A stretch of 64,000 nucleotides of DNA from Enterococcus_D entomosocium (GTDB lineage: Bacteria > Bacillota > Bacilli > Lactobacillales > Enterococcaceae). Position 1 is the stretch's first letter; every line of letters begins with the position of its first letter. A program made the position numbers and the translations under genes. The DNA lies in NCBI RefSeq assembly GCF_030441895.1, contig NZ_JARJAS010000004.1. One strand, given 5' to 3'. Positions 45,556-53,519 of this stretch are shown in pieces. The notes beneath the pieces are model-generated. The model was not told where the DNA came from. It saw only the letters and a list, made by a program, of their open reading frames with translations, and made no database searches.

Positions 45556-46776
45556 TCATTTCCCGTCTGCCAATGATTTTTGTAAGGGATAAATACTATA
45601 GGGTTTACTGATAAAGTAGGCGACGGAGCAGACGATCACAAACAAGGGCAGATTTTCAAAGCCAAAGACTTCCCCACCGATAAAGATCGGTGCAAATAAA
45701 GTGCTAGTAGCACTGCCAAAGACACTGGCATAGCCTAGGGCGGCCACCAGTTCGATAGGCAGTCCGAAGAGCGGTGCCAGCACGACGCCCAAAGAGGCGC
45801 CGATCGCAAACAAAGGGGTGACTTCTCCGCCCAAAAAACCAATACTGATAGTCAGTACAGTTAACACCATCTTAAGCAGCCAGTCATAAGAATAGATTGG
45901 TTGATTCGTGAAACTAGCGCTGATCAAATTCGTTCCTAAACCTGAATAACGACCATGATACAAAAGGACAAAAAGTAAGACTAGCACGAGTGAACCGATG
46001 CCGATGCGCCAGAGAGGATGAGGAAAGCGTCGTTTCATGATCCGTTTCATCGTTTCTAATAATCCCGCAAAGCTGCCACCAACAATACCAAATAGTAAGC
46101 CAATCAAAAGTAATTTCAGAAAAACAGCCAAAGTCAAATCGGGGGACGGTGACAAAGCAAAACTAAATTTTTCTAATCCTAACAATTGAGAAGTCGTACT
46201 AGCAGTGAAAGCAGCCAGCAAAGTTGGTAAGAGTGCATGATGACTGAATTTACCGATGACAAGTACCTCCAGTGCGAAGAACGTCGCAGCGATCGGGGTT
46301 TCAAATAAACCAGCAAATCCCGCAGCCATCCCAATCATGATCAGGGTGCTGGCGTACTTTTCTAGTCGCAGCCATTTTCCTAAGCGATTGGCGATGGTGG
46401 CACCTAACTGAACCGCAACCCCTTCTCTGCCAGCGCTTCCTCCAAATAAATGCGTCAGCCAGGTTCCCACCATTACAAAAGGAATCAAGCGCAACGGAAT
46501 GTCTTTTTCTTCTTCATGTCCGACTAAAAACACTAAATTCATTCCCTGAGGACTTCGGTCACCGTACTTTTGGAACAGGTAAGTAAAACAAATGCCGATA
46601 ATGGGTAAAAAGAGAATCAAGGGCAAAAAATGACTATCACGAAAGGCGCTTAAGGAAAGTAGGATCTTCCCAAAGAAGGTGTCGACGGCTCCAGCGAATA
46701 CGCCAATAACCAGACTGACCACACCTAAAGCAGTCAGTTCCCAATTAGTTGTTTTTTGTTTCATCATTTCTATCAC
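45556..46776 (-). CDS. CLC-type fluoride/proton antiporter (CLC-F)
   Basis: This 406-residue membrane protein of the CLC family has GREGVAVQ with the gating glutamate at E118. Helix N carries GGEVTPLF (E318, T320) and a late tyrosine is at Y396, residues I recall as functional in the E. casseliflavus CLC-F antiporter. It exports fluoride in exchange for protons. The GTG at 46776 reproduces this numbering; the ATG at 46767 is an alternative with a better-placed AAGGA. Upstream on the same strand lies a fluoride-riboswitch-like leader with an overlapping terminator. A chloride channel of the ordinary CLC type is less likely given these residues and the riboswitch. Confidence 0.93.
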   Translation of the reverse strand: MIEMMKQKTTNWELTALGVVSLVIGVFAGAVDTFFGKILLSLSAFRDSHFLPLILFLPIIGICFTYLFQKYGDRSPQGMNLVFLVGHEEEKDIPLRLIPFVMVGTWLTHLFGGSAGREGVAVQLGATIANRLGKWLRLEKYASTLIMIGMAAGFAGLFETPIAATFFALEVLVIGKFSHHALLPTLLAAFTASTTSQLLGLEKFSFALSPSPDLTLAVFLKLLLIGLLFGIVGGSFAGLLETMKRIMKRRFPHPLWRIGIGSLVLVLLFVLLYHGRYSGLGTNLISASFTNQPIYSYDWLLKMVLTVLTISIGFLGGEVTPLFAIGASLGVVLAPLFGLPIELVAALGYASVFGSATSTLFAPIFIGGEVFGFENLPLFVIVCSVAYFISKPYSIYPLQKSLADGK

Positions 46777-46833
46777 GATCCTTTAAAAAGAATATAGGAA
46801 CAATGCTCCTGCAAATACGACGACCTAGTGAAA

Positions 46834-46878
46834 ATAAAAAAATGACTGCTACACACTAAAAAAAGTGGTAGAAGTCAT
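46834..46878 (-). terminator. Riboswitch-controlled intrinsic terminator before clcF
   Basis: On the minus strand the arm starting ATGACTTCTACCACT pairs with AGTGTGTAGCAGTCAT (hairpin 46878-46842), followed by TTTTTTT. Its 5' arm includes the 3' end of the fluoride aptamer, so the two structures are mutually exclusive. Confidence 0.85.
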
Positions 46879-46928
46879 TAGCAAAATTGCGGTTTCAGTA
46901 AGAACTGAGGGAGACATTCATTCCCGAT
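46866..46928 (-). ncRNA. Fluoride riboswitch (crcB motif) aptamer
   Basis: Reading leftward, a GGGA/TCCC stem with loop ATGAATGTC (46925-46909) is followed by AAACCGC, a short variable hairpin region and GCTAATGACTTCTACC, ending at 46866. These match the order of conserved blocks of the crcB motif (GG.GATGG..TTC.CC, AACCGC, GCTGATG.CTCCTAC), with one deviation (CTAATG for CTGATG). It begins about 10 nt after the -10 box and overlaps a terminator. Fluoride binding should prevent termination and turn on the CLC-F gene. Confidence 0.85.
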
Positions 46929-46938
46929 TAGCATCAAT

Positions 46939-46967
46939 ATTATCTGATAAAACCCTCCTTTTGTCAA
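46939..46967 (-). promoter_or_regulatory. Promoter of the riboswitch-clcF transcript
   Basis: Reading leftward, TTGACA (46967-46962), a 17-nt spacer and GATAAT (46944-46939) form a near-consensus promoter. Confidence 0.85.
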
Positions 46968-47002
46968 TGGATGTTTGTTGTGAAAAGCAATTCATCTAAC
47001 AC

Positions 47003-47031
47003 TTATCTTTTCTACATAGTTATGGTAAAAT
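47003..47031 (+). promoter_or_regulatory. Promoter of the membrane protein gene at 47166
   Basis: TTATCT (47003-47008), a 17-nt spacer and TAAAAT (47026-47031) with a TGG extension. The resulting leader of about 125 nt holds a hairpin ACTGTTTTACC/GGTAAGACAGT (47111-47121/47125-47135). Confidence 0.6.
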
Positions 47032-47165
47032 TAATCTCATAAGAACTTATATGGGAATTGAGCGCCTTGAGGATAATTGGCATGAAAAGGGATGAAAGGA
47101 CGATCCTTCTACTGTTTTACCAAGGGTAAGACAGTGAGTAGTGAGGAATCGAAGAGGAATAAAAA

Positions 47166-47858
47166 ATGGTTGCATTTATGACGAGCGAAAAATGGCTGCA
47201 AAGTGAGCGTTTTTATTATGTGATCCTACCAATTCTCATGGTAGTTGGTCTGATTGCGTTATTAGGGTTCCTGATGGTTCTGCTTTATCGAGAAAACCGC
47301 AACCCAAAAGTGACGCTATTGCTTGGCGGCATAGTCGTTACGTGTCTATTAGGTTTTTTTATTGGGGATCAAGTGTATGGTGAATTCAAAACGTATAATG
47401 CGCTGATCACACCGAATATCCGAGATCGCGAAAAGATGTTTCTAGGCTATAAATATTACGAATCTGATACTACAGCAATTTATCAGCGCATCCAAAGCAA
47501 TGAAGCGATTGAAACTTTAGGAATCTATCAAGCAATACCGGTGGAACGGGAGATTGAATTTCTTGGTTCTGCTCATAACTCCGTATATTTTAAAATGGGC
47601 GCCCAGGTTTACTATGCTCGCTATCAACCGACTTTTGTGGATGAGGAAACAACTGCTAAACTGCAGGGGGTTCAATATCATTTGACTGATCCTTCCTTTG
47701 AAACAATTGGTTTCTATTCCGAAACCAACAACTATTTAACGGCAATCACGATTCCAAAGTCCCAAGAAACCCTCGAATATCAATCCGTTGATTCTGTGAT
47801 CCCGAAAGAATTTGGGAAAAGTCAAACCCAATGGGCGTTACCGAATAGGAATGAATAA
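47166..47858 (+). CDS. Membrane protein of unknown function with extracytoplasmic domain
   Basis: This 230-residue protein has two close hydrophobic helices (about residues 17-40 and 49-70), then a soluble domain of about 155 residues, rich in Y, T and E, that should lie outside the membrane. I do not recognise the family. The ATG follows AGAGGAAT. It is monocistronic: a promoter lies upstream and a terminator follows. The leader hairpin may regulate it. Confidence 0.7.
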   Translation: MVAFMTSEKWLQSERFYYVILPILMVVGLIALLGFLMVLLYRENRNPKVTLLLGGIVVTCLLGFFIGDQVYGEFKTYNALITPNIRDREKMFLGYKYYESDTTAIYQRIQSNEAIETLGIYQAIPVEREIEFLGSAHNSVYFKMGAQVYYARYQPTFVDEETTAKLQGVQYHLTDPSFETIGFYSETNNYLTAITIPKSQETLEYQSVDSVIPKEFGKSQTQWALPNRNE

Positions 47859-47863
47859 TGATA

Positions 47864-47931
47864 AAAAAACTACCTAAGTCACGAAAGAAAGCTCCCTCAA
47901 GAAGGAAACTTCCGTGCGCAGGTAGTTTTTT
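47864..47931 (+). terminator. Terminator-like long hairpin
   Basis: AAAAAACTACCT (47864-47875) pairs with AGGTAGTTTTTT (47920-47931), with a smaller stem inside the loop. The symmetric A and T runs allow use on both strands, including for the leftward GIY-YIG gene. Confidence 0.75.
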
Positions 47932-47941
47932 GCATGCTTGG

Positions 47942-48220
47942 TCAGAGAACATTGCTTTTCCTATGACTGATCAGGTAGTCCTCTTTCTTTTTGCGAGGCA
48001 ATTTTTTGAAGGCGGCTTCTGCTTGAGTGGCTTTACTGCGAGTGGAAAAGCTTTCCGCATGGATCATTTGCAAGGGTCTGCGACTAGCGGGACGGGTATA
48101 TTTTGCCCCGATCCCTTTGTTATGCTCTAATAAGCGGCGACTCAAATCGGTAGTATAGCCGCCGTAAAAGGATTGGTCGTTGCAACGTAAGACATAAAAG
48201 TAATGGTTGTCAGCAGCCAT
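47942..48220 (-). CDS. GIY-YIG nuclease family protein (UPF0213, YazA-like)
   Basis: This is a 92-residue single-domain GIY-YIG protein. The family motifs appear as YFYVLRC...FYGGYTTDLSRRL, and a basic C-terminus follows (KKLPRKKKEDYL). Small stand-alone GIY-YIG proteins like YazA often follow the tRNA methyltransferase gene, as here, with an 11-nt overlap. Nuclease activity and biological role are not established for this group. Confidence 0.9.
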   Translation of the reverse strand: MAADNHYFYVLRCNDQSFYGGYTTDLSRRLLEHNKGIGAKYTRPASRRPLQMIHAESFSTRSKATQAEAAFKKLPRKKKEDYLISHRKSNVL

Positions 48221-48944
48221 AGAGCATCGCCTTCACTTCTGGACTATAAGAGCCCGTTTCATCATAGGTAATGAGAGGAGAATCAATTTTAAACCCTTCC
48301 GCCTTACCATCCTTGATTCCTTCAATCAATAAAATATTGGCCTCTTTGCCTACTTTCGGATAGACGAAGCGGACTCGTTTTGGCGCGATTCGATGGGTGC
48401 GCATATGGTCCAAAATATCGAGAAAGCGATCCGGGCGATGAACCATCGCAAACCTTCCATTCATTTTTAACGCTTTACTGGCGGTTTGGATCACTTCATC
48501 TAAATTTGTGGTGATCTCGTGCCGGGCGATCGCTAAATAGGGATTCGGGTTTTTGATCGCCGTCGGTATATTTTTAAAATAAGGCGGATTGCAGACCAAA
48601 AGATCGACGGAATCAGGTTTGATTTTTTGAAAGAGATTCTTCAAATCCATAGGATAGACCGTCAGCTGTTCTTGCAAGTCATTTAATTCGATACTGCGCT
48701 GCGCCATATCCGCTAAGCGTTCCTGCAATTCGACCTGATAAATATGAGCAGTCGTTTTTCTGCTGATAAATAAACCGACTGCGCCATTCCCTGCACAAAG
48801 GTCAACGATCACACCTCTTTTTGGTACTCTAGCGTAATTGGCTAATAAGACAGCATCTAATGAAAAAGAAAAAACTTCGGAACTCTGAATGATCTTGATG
48901 TCATCGGCATACAATTGGTCAATGCGTTCGTTCGGTTGCAACAT
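48210..48944 (-). CDS. tRNA1(Val) (adenine-37-N6)-methyltransferase-like (YabB)
   Basis: This 244-residue SAM-dependent methyltransferase has a SAM site VDLCAGNGAVGLF and the amino-methyltransferase motif NPPYF. It resembles TrmN6/YabB, which modifies A37 of tRNA-Val in E. coli; the Firmicutes substrate is less certain. The ATG follows ACAGGAG. A TATAAT on the minus strand (48984-48979) suggests a promoter divergent from the plsC-like gene. It overlaps the GIY-YIG gene, the same pairing as yabB-yazA in Bacillus. Confidence 0.93.
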   Translation of the reverse strand: MLQPNERIDQLYADDIKIIQSSEVFSFSLDAVLLANYARVPKRGVIVDLCAGNGAVGLFISRKTTAHIYQVELQERLADMAQRSIELNDLQEQLTVYPMDLKNLFQKIKPDSVDLLVCNPPYFKNIPTAIKNPNPYLAIARHEITTNLDEVIQTASKALKMNGRFAMVHRPDRFLDILDHMRTHRIAPKRVRFVYPKVGKEANILLIEGIKDGKAEGFKIDSPLITYDETGSYSPEVKAMLYGC

Positions 48945-49020
48945 GAAGCATACTCCTGTTCTAAATTCATTTCAATGTATTATACTACGATTAAGAATAA
49001 TGGGAAACGCTAAAAAAGGC

Positions 49021-49049
49021 TTGTCATTTAAACCGTTTTTTTGCATACT
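49021..49049 (+). promoter_or_regulatory. Promoter of the plsC-like gene
   Basis: TTGTCA (49021-49026), a 17-nt spacer and CATACT (49044-49049). Confidence 0.6.
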
Positions 49050-49081
49050 TGAATAGGAGAGAAATAGAAAGGAAAATGAGT

Positions 49082-49717
49082 ATGTTTTTTCGCTTTATGC
49101 GCGGTGTGGTTCGCGTAGTATTATTTTTGATCAACGGCAATGCTCGTTATCAAAACAAAGAGGTTTTACCTAAAAATGAAAACTATATTTTAGTGGCTCC
49201 TCACCGAACCTGGTGGGATCCATTGTACCTAGCAGTGGCTGCTCGGCCAAAGAAATTCAGTTTTATGGCGAAAGAAGAGCTGTTCAAAAACCCGATTTTA
49301 CGGTTCATTTTGATTCATGCCAATGCTTTTCCAGTCAAACGGGACAAGCCAGGACCGAGCGCGGTAAAGACGCCAGTCAAAATCTTGAAGGAAACCGATC
49401 TTAGCTTGATCATGTTCCCAAGTGGTACGAGACATGCAACGGCCTTAAAAGGTGGCATGGCGTTGATCGCGAAAATGGCCAAAGTCAAGATCGTTCCCTC
49501 TGTTTATCAAGGACCGCTGACATTAAAGGATTTATTTAAACGCAAGCGAGTGACTGTCCGTTTTGGGGAGCCAATCGATATCAGTGACATCAAAAAGATG
49601 GACAAAGAGGGCTTGGCGGAAGTGGAACGGCGCATACAAGGTGCATTTGACACACTGGATCAAGCGATCGATCCGTCATTTGTTTATCAAATCGATGAGT
49701 CCAAAAGAGAAGATTAA
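49082..49717 (+). CDS. 1-acyl-sn-glycerol-3-phosphate acyltransferase (PlsC-like)
   Basis: This 211-residue acyltransferase has the H-x4-D motif in APHRTWWDPLY and a FPSGTRH motif where Ser replaces the common Glu of FPEGTR, a variant also known in streptococcal-type PlsC. It adds the second acyl chain to make phosphatidic acid. The ATG at 49082 lies 8 nt after AGAAAGGA; the ATG at 49076 is too close to that site. A paralogue may exist elsewhere, so I leave the symbol open. Confidence 0.9.
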   Translation: MFFRFMRGVVRVVLFLINGNARYQNKEVLPKNENYILVAPHRTWWDPLYLAVAARPKKFSFMAKEELFKNPILRFILIHANAFPVKRDKPGPSAVKTPVKILKETDLSLIMFPSGTRHATALKGGMALIAKMAKVKIVPSVYQGPLTLKDLFKRKRVTVRFGEPIDISDIKKMDKEGLAEVERRIQGAFDTLDQAIDPSFVYQIDESKRED

Positions 49718-49723
49718 TACCTA

Positions 49724-49764
49724 AGAAAAGCCGTTGATCCTTTTGTGATCAGCGGCTTTTTTCT
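49724..49764. terminator. Bidirectional terminator between the plsC-like gene and mupG
   Basis: AGAAAAGCCGTTGATC (49724-49739) pairs with GATCAGCGGCTTTTTTCT (49747-49764), with T-rich ends on both strands. Confidence 0.9.
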
Positions 49765-49770
49765 AATGAT

Positions 49771-50862
49771 TTAATCCAATAATTCGAAAGCAAATTTGGT
49801 CCATGGTTTCAAATATTCTAACAAAGGCAACTCCTCTTTGGGGATAGCGCCGACTTTGTTTTTTCGGGCGTCTTGGTGAGGGGTCAAAACGATCTGCAAT
49901 TCGTTTTTGTATTGACCAAAGGTATCATTGCCGATAACGATGTCCCCATAAGCAAACGGTTCATGGTTTGTATGAGGGAGGTTTTCGATGGGACGGTATT
50001 TCACCCGTGATTGTGTGGACCGAGCGACTAACGCATTACTGTCACCGCGACGAAAATGATTGGTTTCAGCTAATATCCTCCGTTCGATTTCGCTGGCTTC
50101 TGCTTCTACGGAAACGCCAAAGGTCAGTTTGTAGCGATCGATCGCCGCCAGAGCTTTCAGTTCTGCATCCGACGCATAGGCATTGCCAATAATCACCGTA
50201 TCGATCAACCCAGAAGCAAAAAGCAGCTTTCCTTGTAACGCCAAAGGTAAATCGCGACAAGATTCTAAGGTTGGCAGGCCATCATTGACTTCCCAAGGGC
50301 CAATTTTGGCTGATTGACTAGTGATGAAGGCGGCTGTTTTCAACCCATATTTTTTAAAACGTTGACTGCAGTTGCGGAAAAAAGCCTCCGTTAATCCTGT
50401 GCCTCGTTGGGGGTAAAAATTGTGGCAGCCATATAAAAAAGGTTCATTGGCTTGATAAGAAAGGATATTTTCTAAATAGTTCACATCATTACTCATGTTT
50501 AATTCAATCGCCAAGCCGAATGGATTGAAGGTCAGTTGGGCTTCTTTGCTGCCATCAAACCCTTGATCCAAGCGGATACCGTCCGCACCTAATTCTGCAA
50601 AGAAGCTTAGATCGTCATAAGAGATCGCCAGATCACTAAAAACAGCTGGGGAAATATCTAAAATCGTTTCAAACCCAAGGTTCTTGGCAAACCCGATAAT
50701 CGAAGAGAATTTTTTTCTGACGGTCTCTTTGCCTTCACTGACTTCTAGCATACTCATAAATAAGCGAGAGTAACCAAGGGCAGCAGCTTTTTTTAAATAG
50801 TCTTGATCCAGTAAAGGATCGCTATGGTCGGGGTAAATCGAAAGGCCAATTTCTCGTTTCAA
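49771..50862 (-). CDS. mupG: 6-phospho-N-acetylmuramidase MupG-like (DUF871)
   Basis: This 363-residue protein has a TIM-barrel N-terminal part (REIGLSIYPDHS start; GADGIRLDQGF). A smaller beta-rich C-terminal domain follows (about residues 250-360, with PFAYGDIVIGN). It matches the DUF871 family that includes S. aureus MupG, which hydrolyses MurNAc-6-phosphate-GlcNAc after PTS uptake. Start is TTG 50862 with AGAGGG upstream. It is the last gene of the anmK-EIIC-mupG operon. The family has other members linked to different PTS sugars, so the exact substrate needs testing. Confidence 0.87.
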   Translation of the reverse strand: MKREIGLSIYPDHSDPLLDQDYLKKAAALGYSRLFMSMLEVSEGKETVRKKFSSIIGFAKNLGFETILDISPAVFSDLAISYDDLSFFAELGADGIRLDQGFDGSKEAQLTFNPFGLAIELNMSNDVNYLENILSYQANEPFLYGCHNFYPQRGTGLTEAFFRNCSQRFKKYGLKTAAFITSQSAKIGPWEVNDGLPTLESCRDLPLALQGKLLFASGLIDTVIIGNAYASDAELKALAAIDRYKLTFGVSVEAEASEIERRILAETNHFRRGDSNALVARSTQSRVKYRPIENLPHTNHEPFAYGDIVIGNDTFGQYKNELQIVLTPHQDARKNKVGAIPKEELPLLEYLKPWTKFAFELLD

Positions 50863-50879
50863 TGGTTTTCCCTCTTTCT

Positions 50880-50962
50880 AAAAAAATCGTACGAAGCACC
50901 TCTTAGTATCGAAAAAAGCTGCTGTGGAGCGCTTCTTCCGATTGTCTTGATGGGTGCTTCGT
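50880..50962 (-). terminator. Attenuator-like hairpin between the EIIC gene and mupG
   Basis: On the minus strand ACGAAGCACC (50962-50953) pairs perfectly with GGTGCTTCGT (50900-50891), followed by TTTTTTT (50886-50880). A second stem (GAAGAAGC...GCTTTTTTC) lies in the loop and could itself terminate. It should lower or regulate mupG relative to the upstream genes. Confidence 0.75.
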
Positions 50963-50980
50963 CCGACCTTTATCAACAAA

Positions 50981-52276
50981 TTATTGTGTGACTGGTTGAT
51001 TTTCTTTTTCCAATTCGTTTTTGTCATAGATTTTTACGAATGGGTAATAGATCAGAATCGATAAAAGAATCAAAAGAACATTCAGCACGATCGCACGCCA
51101 ATCGCCGCCAGTCGCTAAGAAAGCACCAATTGGTCCAGGCAATGTCCAAGGGGCATTGACCGTGACGGCATTGACTAAACCTGCTGAGGTGGCGACCCAT
51201 GCAATGACACCATTGATTAAAGGCGCAATGATGAATGGTGGGATCAAGATTGGATTCAAGACGATCGGTGTACCGAAAATCAGTGGTTCGTTGATGTTGA
51301 AAATAGCTGGAATTAAGGCTGTTTTTCCTAGTTTTGAACCGAATTCCGATTTTGTGCGAAAAGCTAACAAAATAGCCAAACCAATCGTTGAACCAGCCCC
51401 ACCAATCCAGATGAACCATTGATAAAATGGTTCGGCTGCAATATTGGGAATCATATCTCCCGATGCAAGCGCTGTTGTATTTCCTTCTAACAACTGTAAC
51501 CATAATGGACGAGCCAGTGAACCAACGATAGAAGCACCATGGATCCCGAATGACCAGAAGAAGGTCGTCAAGAAGGTGATCAAAAGCACACTTGGCAAGG
51601 TATCTGCGGCACTGACTAAAGGATCGACCACTTTTGCCACGATCGTGTGCCAGTCAAAACCGATATAGTAAGTGATCGCGCCCATTCCTAAAATGATCAC
51701 TAAAGTGGGAGTCAAGGCTTCAAAAGAGCGAGCGACTGCAGGTGGGACTTGTTCTGGCATCGTGATTTTAAATTTCGATTTGTCCGTTAACCGATAGATT
51801 TCAACGGCAAGAATCGAGGTGATGATCGCCACGAACATACCAGCACTCCCTAAATTGGCCATTGGCAAGACAAAACCGACCGTTCCAGCTGCATCCAACG
51901 CTTCTGCTGGGATATTGACCGGGGTGAAGGTCAGTAAGAAGGCGGTCGTTGCTAAGATCCCGCCTGAAAGACCATCAAGCTTATAAGAGCGAGAAAGACT
52001 GTATCCGATCCCGAATGCAGCATACAAGCTCATAATGTACATCGTCATTCGATAAGGCAATAAGATGGTTGTGGCATTGCTAGACAAGAATTGATAGATG
52101 CCCCAACTTTGAGGCAGCGGTGGAAAGGCTAAAATCATAAAGAACGAACTGACGATAATCAATGGCAATGTTGAAACGATCCCGTCACGAACCGCTCGCA
52201 AATGACGCTGGCTGCCAAGTTTTTCCATCGGTCCTGCCAGATGGCGTTCGATGAACTGAGTGAATTTATCTAACAT
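50981..52276 (-). CDS. PTS EIIC component, lactose/cellobiose (Chb/Cel) family
   Basis: This 431-residue permease has about ten membrane helices. Its N-terminus is typical for CelB/ChbC proteins (DKFTQFIERHLAGPMEKL, then a RAVRDGIVSTLPLIIV block), and a FNINEPLIFGTPIVLNP motif carries the conserved glutamate in the sugar site. No EIIA or EIIB domain is attached or adjacent, so it must borrow these from another locus. The ATG follows AGGAGG. Its position between anmK and mupG suggests transport of a peptidoglycan-derived disaccharide rather than cellobiose (inference). Confidence 0.92.
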   Translation of the reverse strand: MLDKFTQFIERHLAGPMEKLGSQRHLRAVRDGIVSTLPLIIVSSFFMILAFPPLPQSWGIYQFLSSNATTILLPYRMTMYIMSLYAAFGIGYSLSRSYKLDGLSGGILATTAFLLTFTPVNIPAEALDAAGTVGFVLPMANLGSAGMFVAIITSILAVEIYRLTDKSKFKITMPEQVPPAVARSFEALTPTLVIILGMGAITYYIGFDWHTIVAKVVDPLVSAADTLPSVLLITFLTTFFWSFGIHGASIVGSLARPLWLQLLEGNTTALASGDMIPNIAAEPFYQWFIWIGGAGSTIGLAILLAFRTKSEFGSKLGKTALIPAIFNINEPLIFGTPIVLNPILIPPFIIAPLINGVIAWVATSAGLVNAVTVNAPWTLPGPIGAFLATGGDWRAIVLNVLLILLSILIYYPFVKIYDKNELEKENQPVTQ

Positions 52277-52297
52277 GGTTTATCCTCCTAAGATGTT

Positions 52298-53458
52298 TTA
52301 CATTTTTGTTTCCCATGGATTCGGAATGATTTTTCCTAAAATCACGCCTTGTGCTGCCCCGGTTGCTGCAGGGGCATTGTTGACACGGCTGTGAAGGGTT
52401 TCATTTCCTAAGATGGCGAAAGCCACCGCTTCTTTGGCATCGTTCGAACCGCCAATGTCATCTTGTGTTACAACGGCTACTGTTTCGGGTAAATAGCCTT
52501 TGATCATCTCAATCAGCAGATGGTTATGGGCGCCACCACCTGAAAGAATCACTTCAATATCATTTGTTCCCAACTGAGGGAAAATGAACCTTTGGTAACT
52601 GTCAGCAATGGAAAATGCGGTGAAATCGGTTAAAGTTCTCACCAAGTCTTCCGATGCTACTTGGGGATATTCGGTCATTAGCTGCTGCACAAAATGTTTG
52701 CCAAATTGTTCACGTCCAGTGCTTTTCGGCGGTTGCTGGGACAAATAAAAATGAGTTCTTAATTCCTTTTGCAAGGTGGGTATAATTGCTCCCGCTCGGG
52801 CTGTTTCACCAAACGCATCATAAGGCTGACCGAATAGCTGAACCATTAGTTCATCGATGACCATGTTTCCTGGACCTGTATCAAAAGCATATAATTCGCT
52901 TAAGCCACCATTTTTAGGCAGAACCGTAACGTTGCCGATGCCGCCAATATTTTGCAATAAGCGATTTTTATCGCCTGATTGATAAAGCAGATAGTCCGTA
53001 TAAGGTACAAGGGGCGCTCCTTGCCCGCCAGCAGCCATATCCATCACTCGGAAATCGGCGACGACTTTCGTTTGTAAGCCATAAGCAATAATCGAAGGTT
53101 CGCCAATTTGCAAGGTGCTGTTTTTCGCTGGATCAGCATCGGGGGAGTGCCAGATCGTTTGTCCGTGGCTGGCAACAAAATCAATGCTTTTTTCTTCAAT
53201 ACCGGCTTTTTGGCAGAGGATTTGACACGCTTTCAAAAATTGATACCCTAATTCAGTATTTAATTGGCAGATGAGGGGAACATTTGATTCCACCGGATCA
53301 CAAGCAGTTTTTATTCGTTCCTTCAATTCTTCACCAATGGGCAGTGTGAGCATTTCCATCAGCTGGACGTCAGTTTCGGTACCGCAGCCGTTGATTTTTA
53401 CTAAAGCAGCGTCGATTCCATCCAAACTGGTTCCTGACATGAGTCCTATTGCAAGCAT
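52298..53458 (-). CDS. anmK: Anhydro-N-acetylmuramic acid kinase
   Basis: This 386-residue sugar kinase of the ASKHA fold phosphorylates and opens 1,6-anhydro-MurNAc to give MurNAc-6-phosphate. Motifs: GLMSGTSLDGIDAAL at the N-terminus, ASHGQTIWH, FDTGPGNMVIDE and LSGGGAHN. The start at 53458 is right after AGGAGAAACG; the 30-residue upstream extension overlaps the promoter and is rejected. First gene of the operon with an EIIC permease and mupG. MurQ, which would process the product, is not in the window. Confidence 0.96.
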   Translation of the reverse strand: MLAIGLMSGTSLDGIDAALVKINGCGTETDVQLMEMLTLPIGEELKERIKTACDPVESNVPLICQLNTELGYQFLKACQILCQKAGIEEKSIDFVASHGQTIWHSPDADPAKNSTLQIGEPSIIAYGLQTKVVADFRVMDMAAGGQGAPLVPYTDYLLYQSGDKNRLLQNIGGIGNVTVLPKNGGLSELYAFDTGPGNMVIDELMVQLFGQPYDAFGETARAGAIIPTLQKELRTHFYLSQQPPKSTGREQFGKHFVQQLMTEYPQVASEDLVRTLTDFTAFSIADSYQRFIFPQLGTNDIEVILSGGGAHNHLLIEMIKGYLPETVAVVTQDDIGGSNDAKEAVAFAILGNETLHSRVNNAPAATGAAQGVILGKIIPNPWETKM

Positions 53459-53487
53459 ATCGTTTCTCCTTTCTTTTAGAATAGTGA

Positions 53488-53514
53488 TGAAAGCGATTGT
53501 TGAATTCGATTTCA
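53488..53514 (-). promoter_or_regulatory. Palindromic operator candidate in the anmK promoter
   Basis: TGAAAGCGA (53488-53496) and TCGATTTCA (53506-53514) form a 9-bp dyad (one mismatch) around a 9-nt spacer, placed just downstream of the -10 box. Each half resembles a cre half-site (TGAAANCG). A sugar-responsive repressor (for example a MurR/RpiR or LacI type) or CcpA could bind; no regulator gene lies nearby. Confidence 0.6.
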
Positions 53515-53519
53515 CACTC

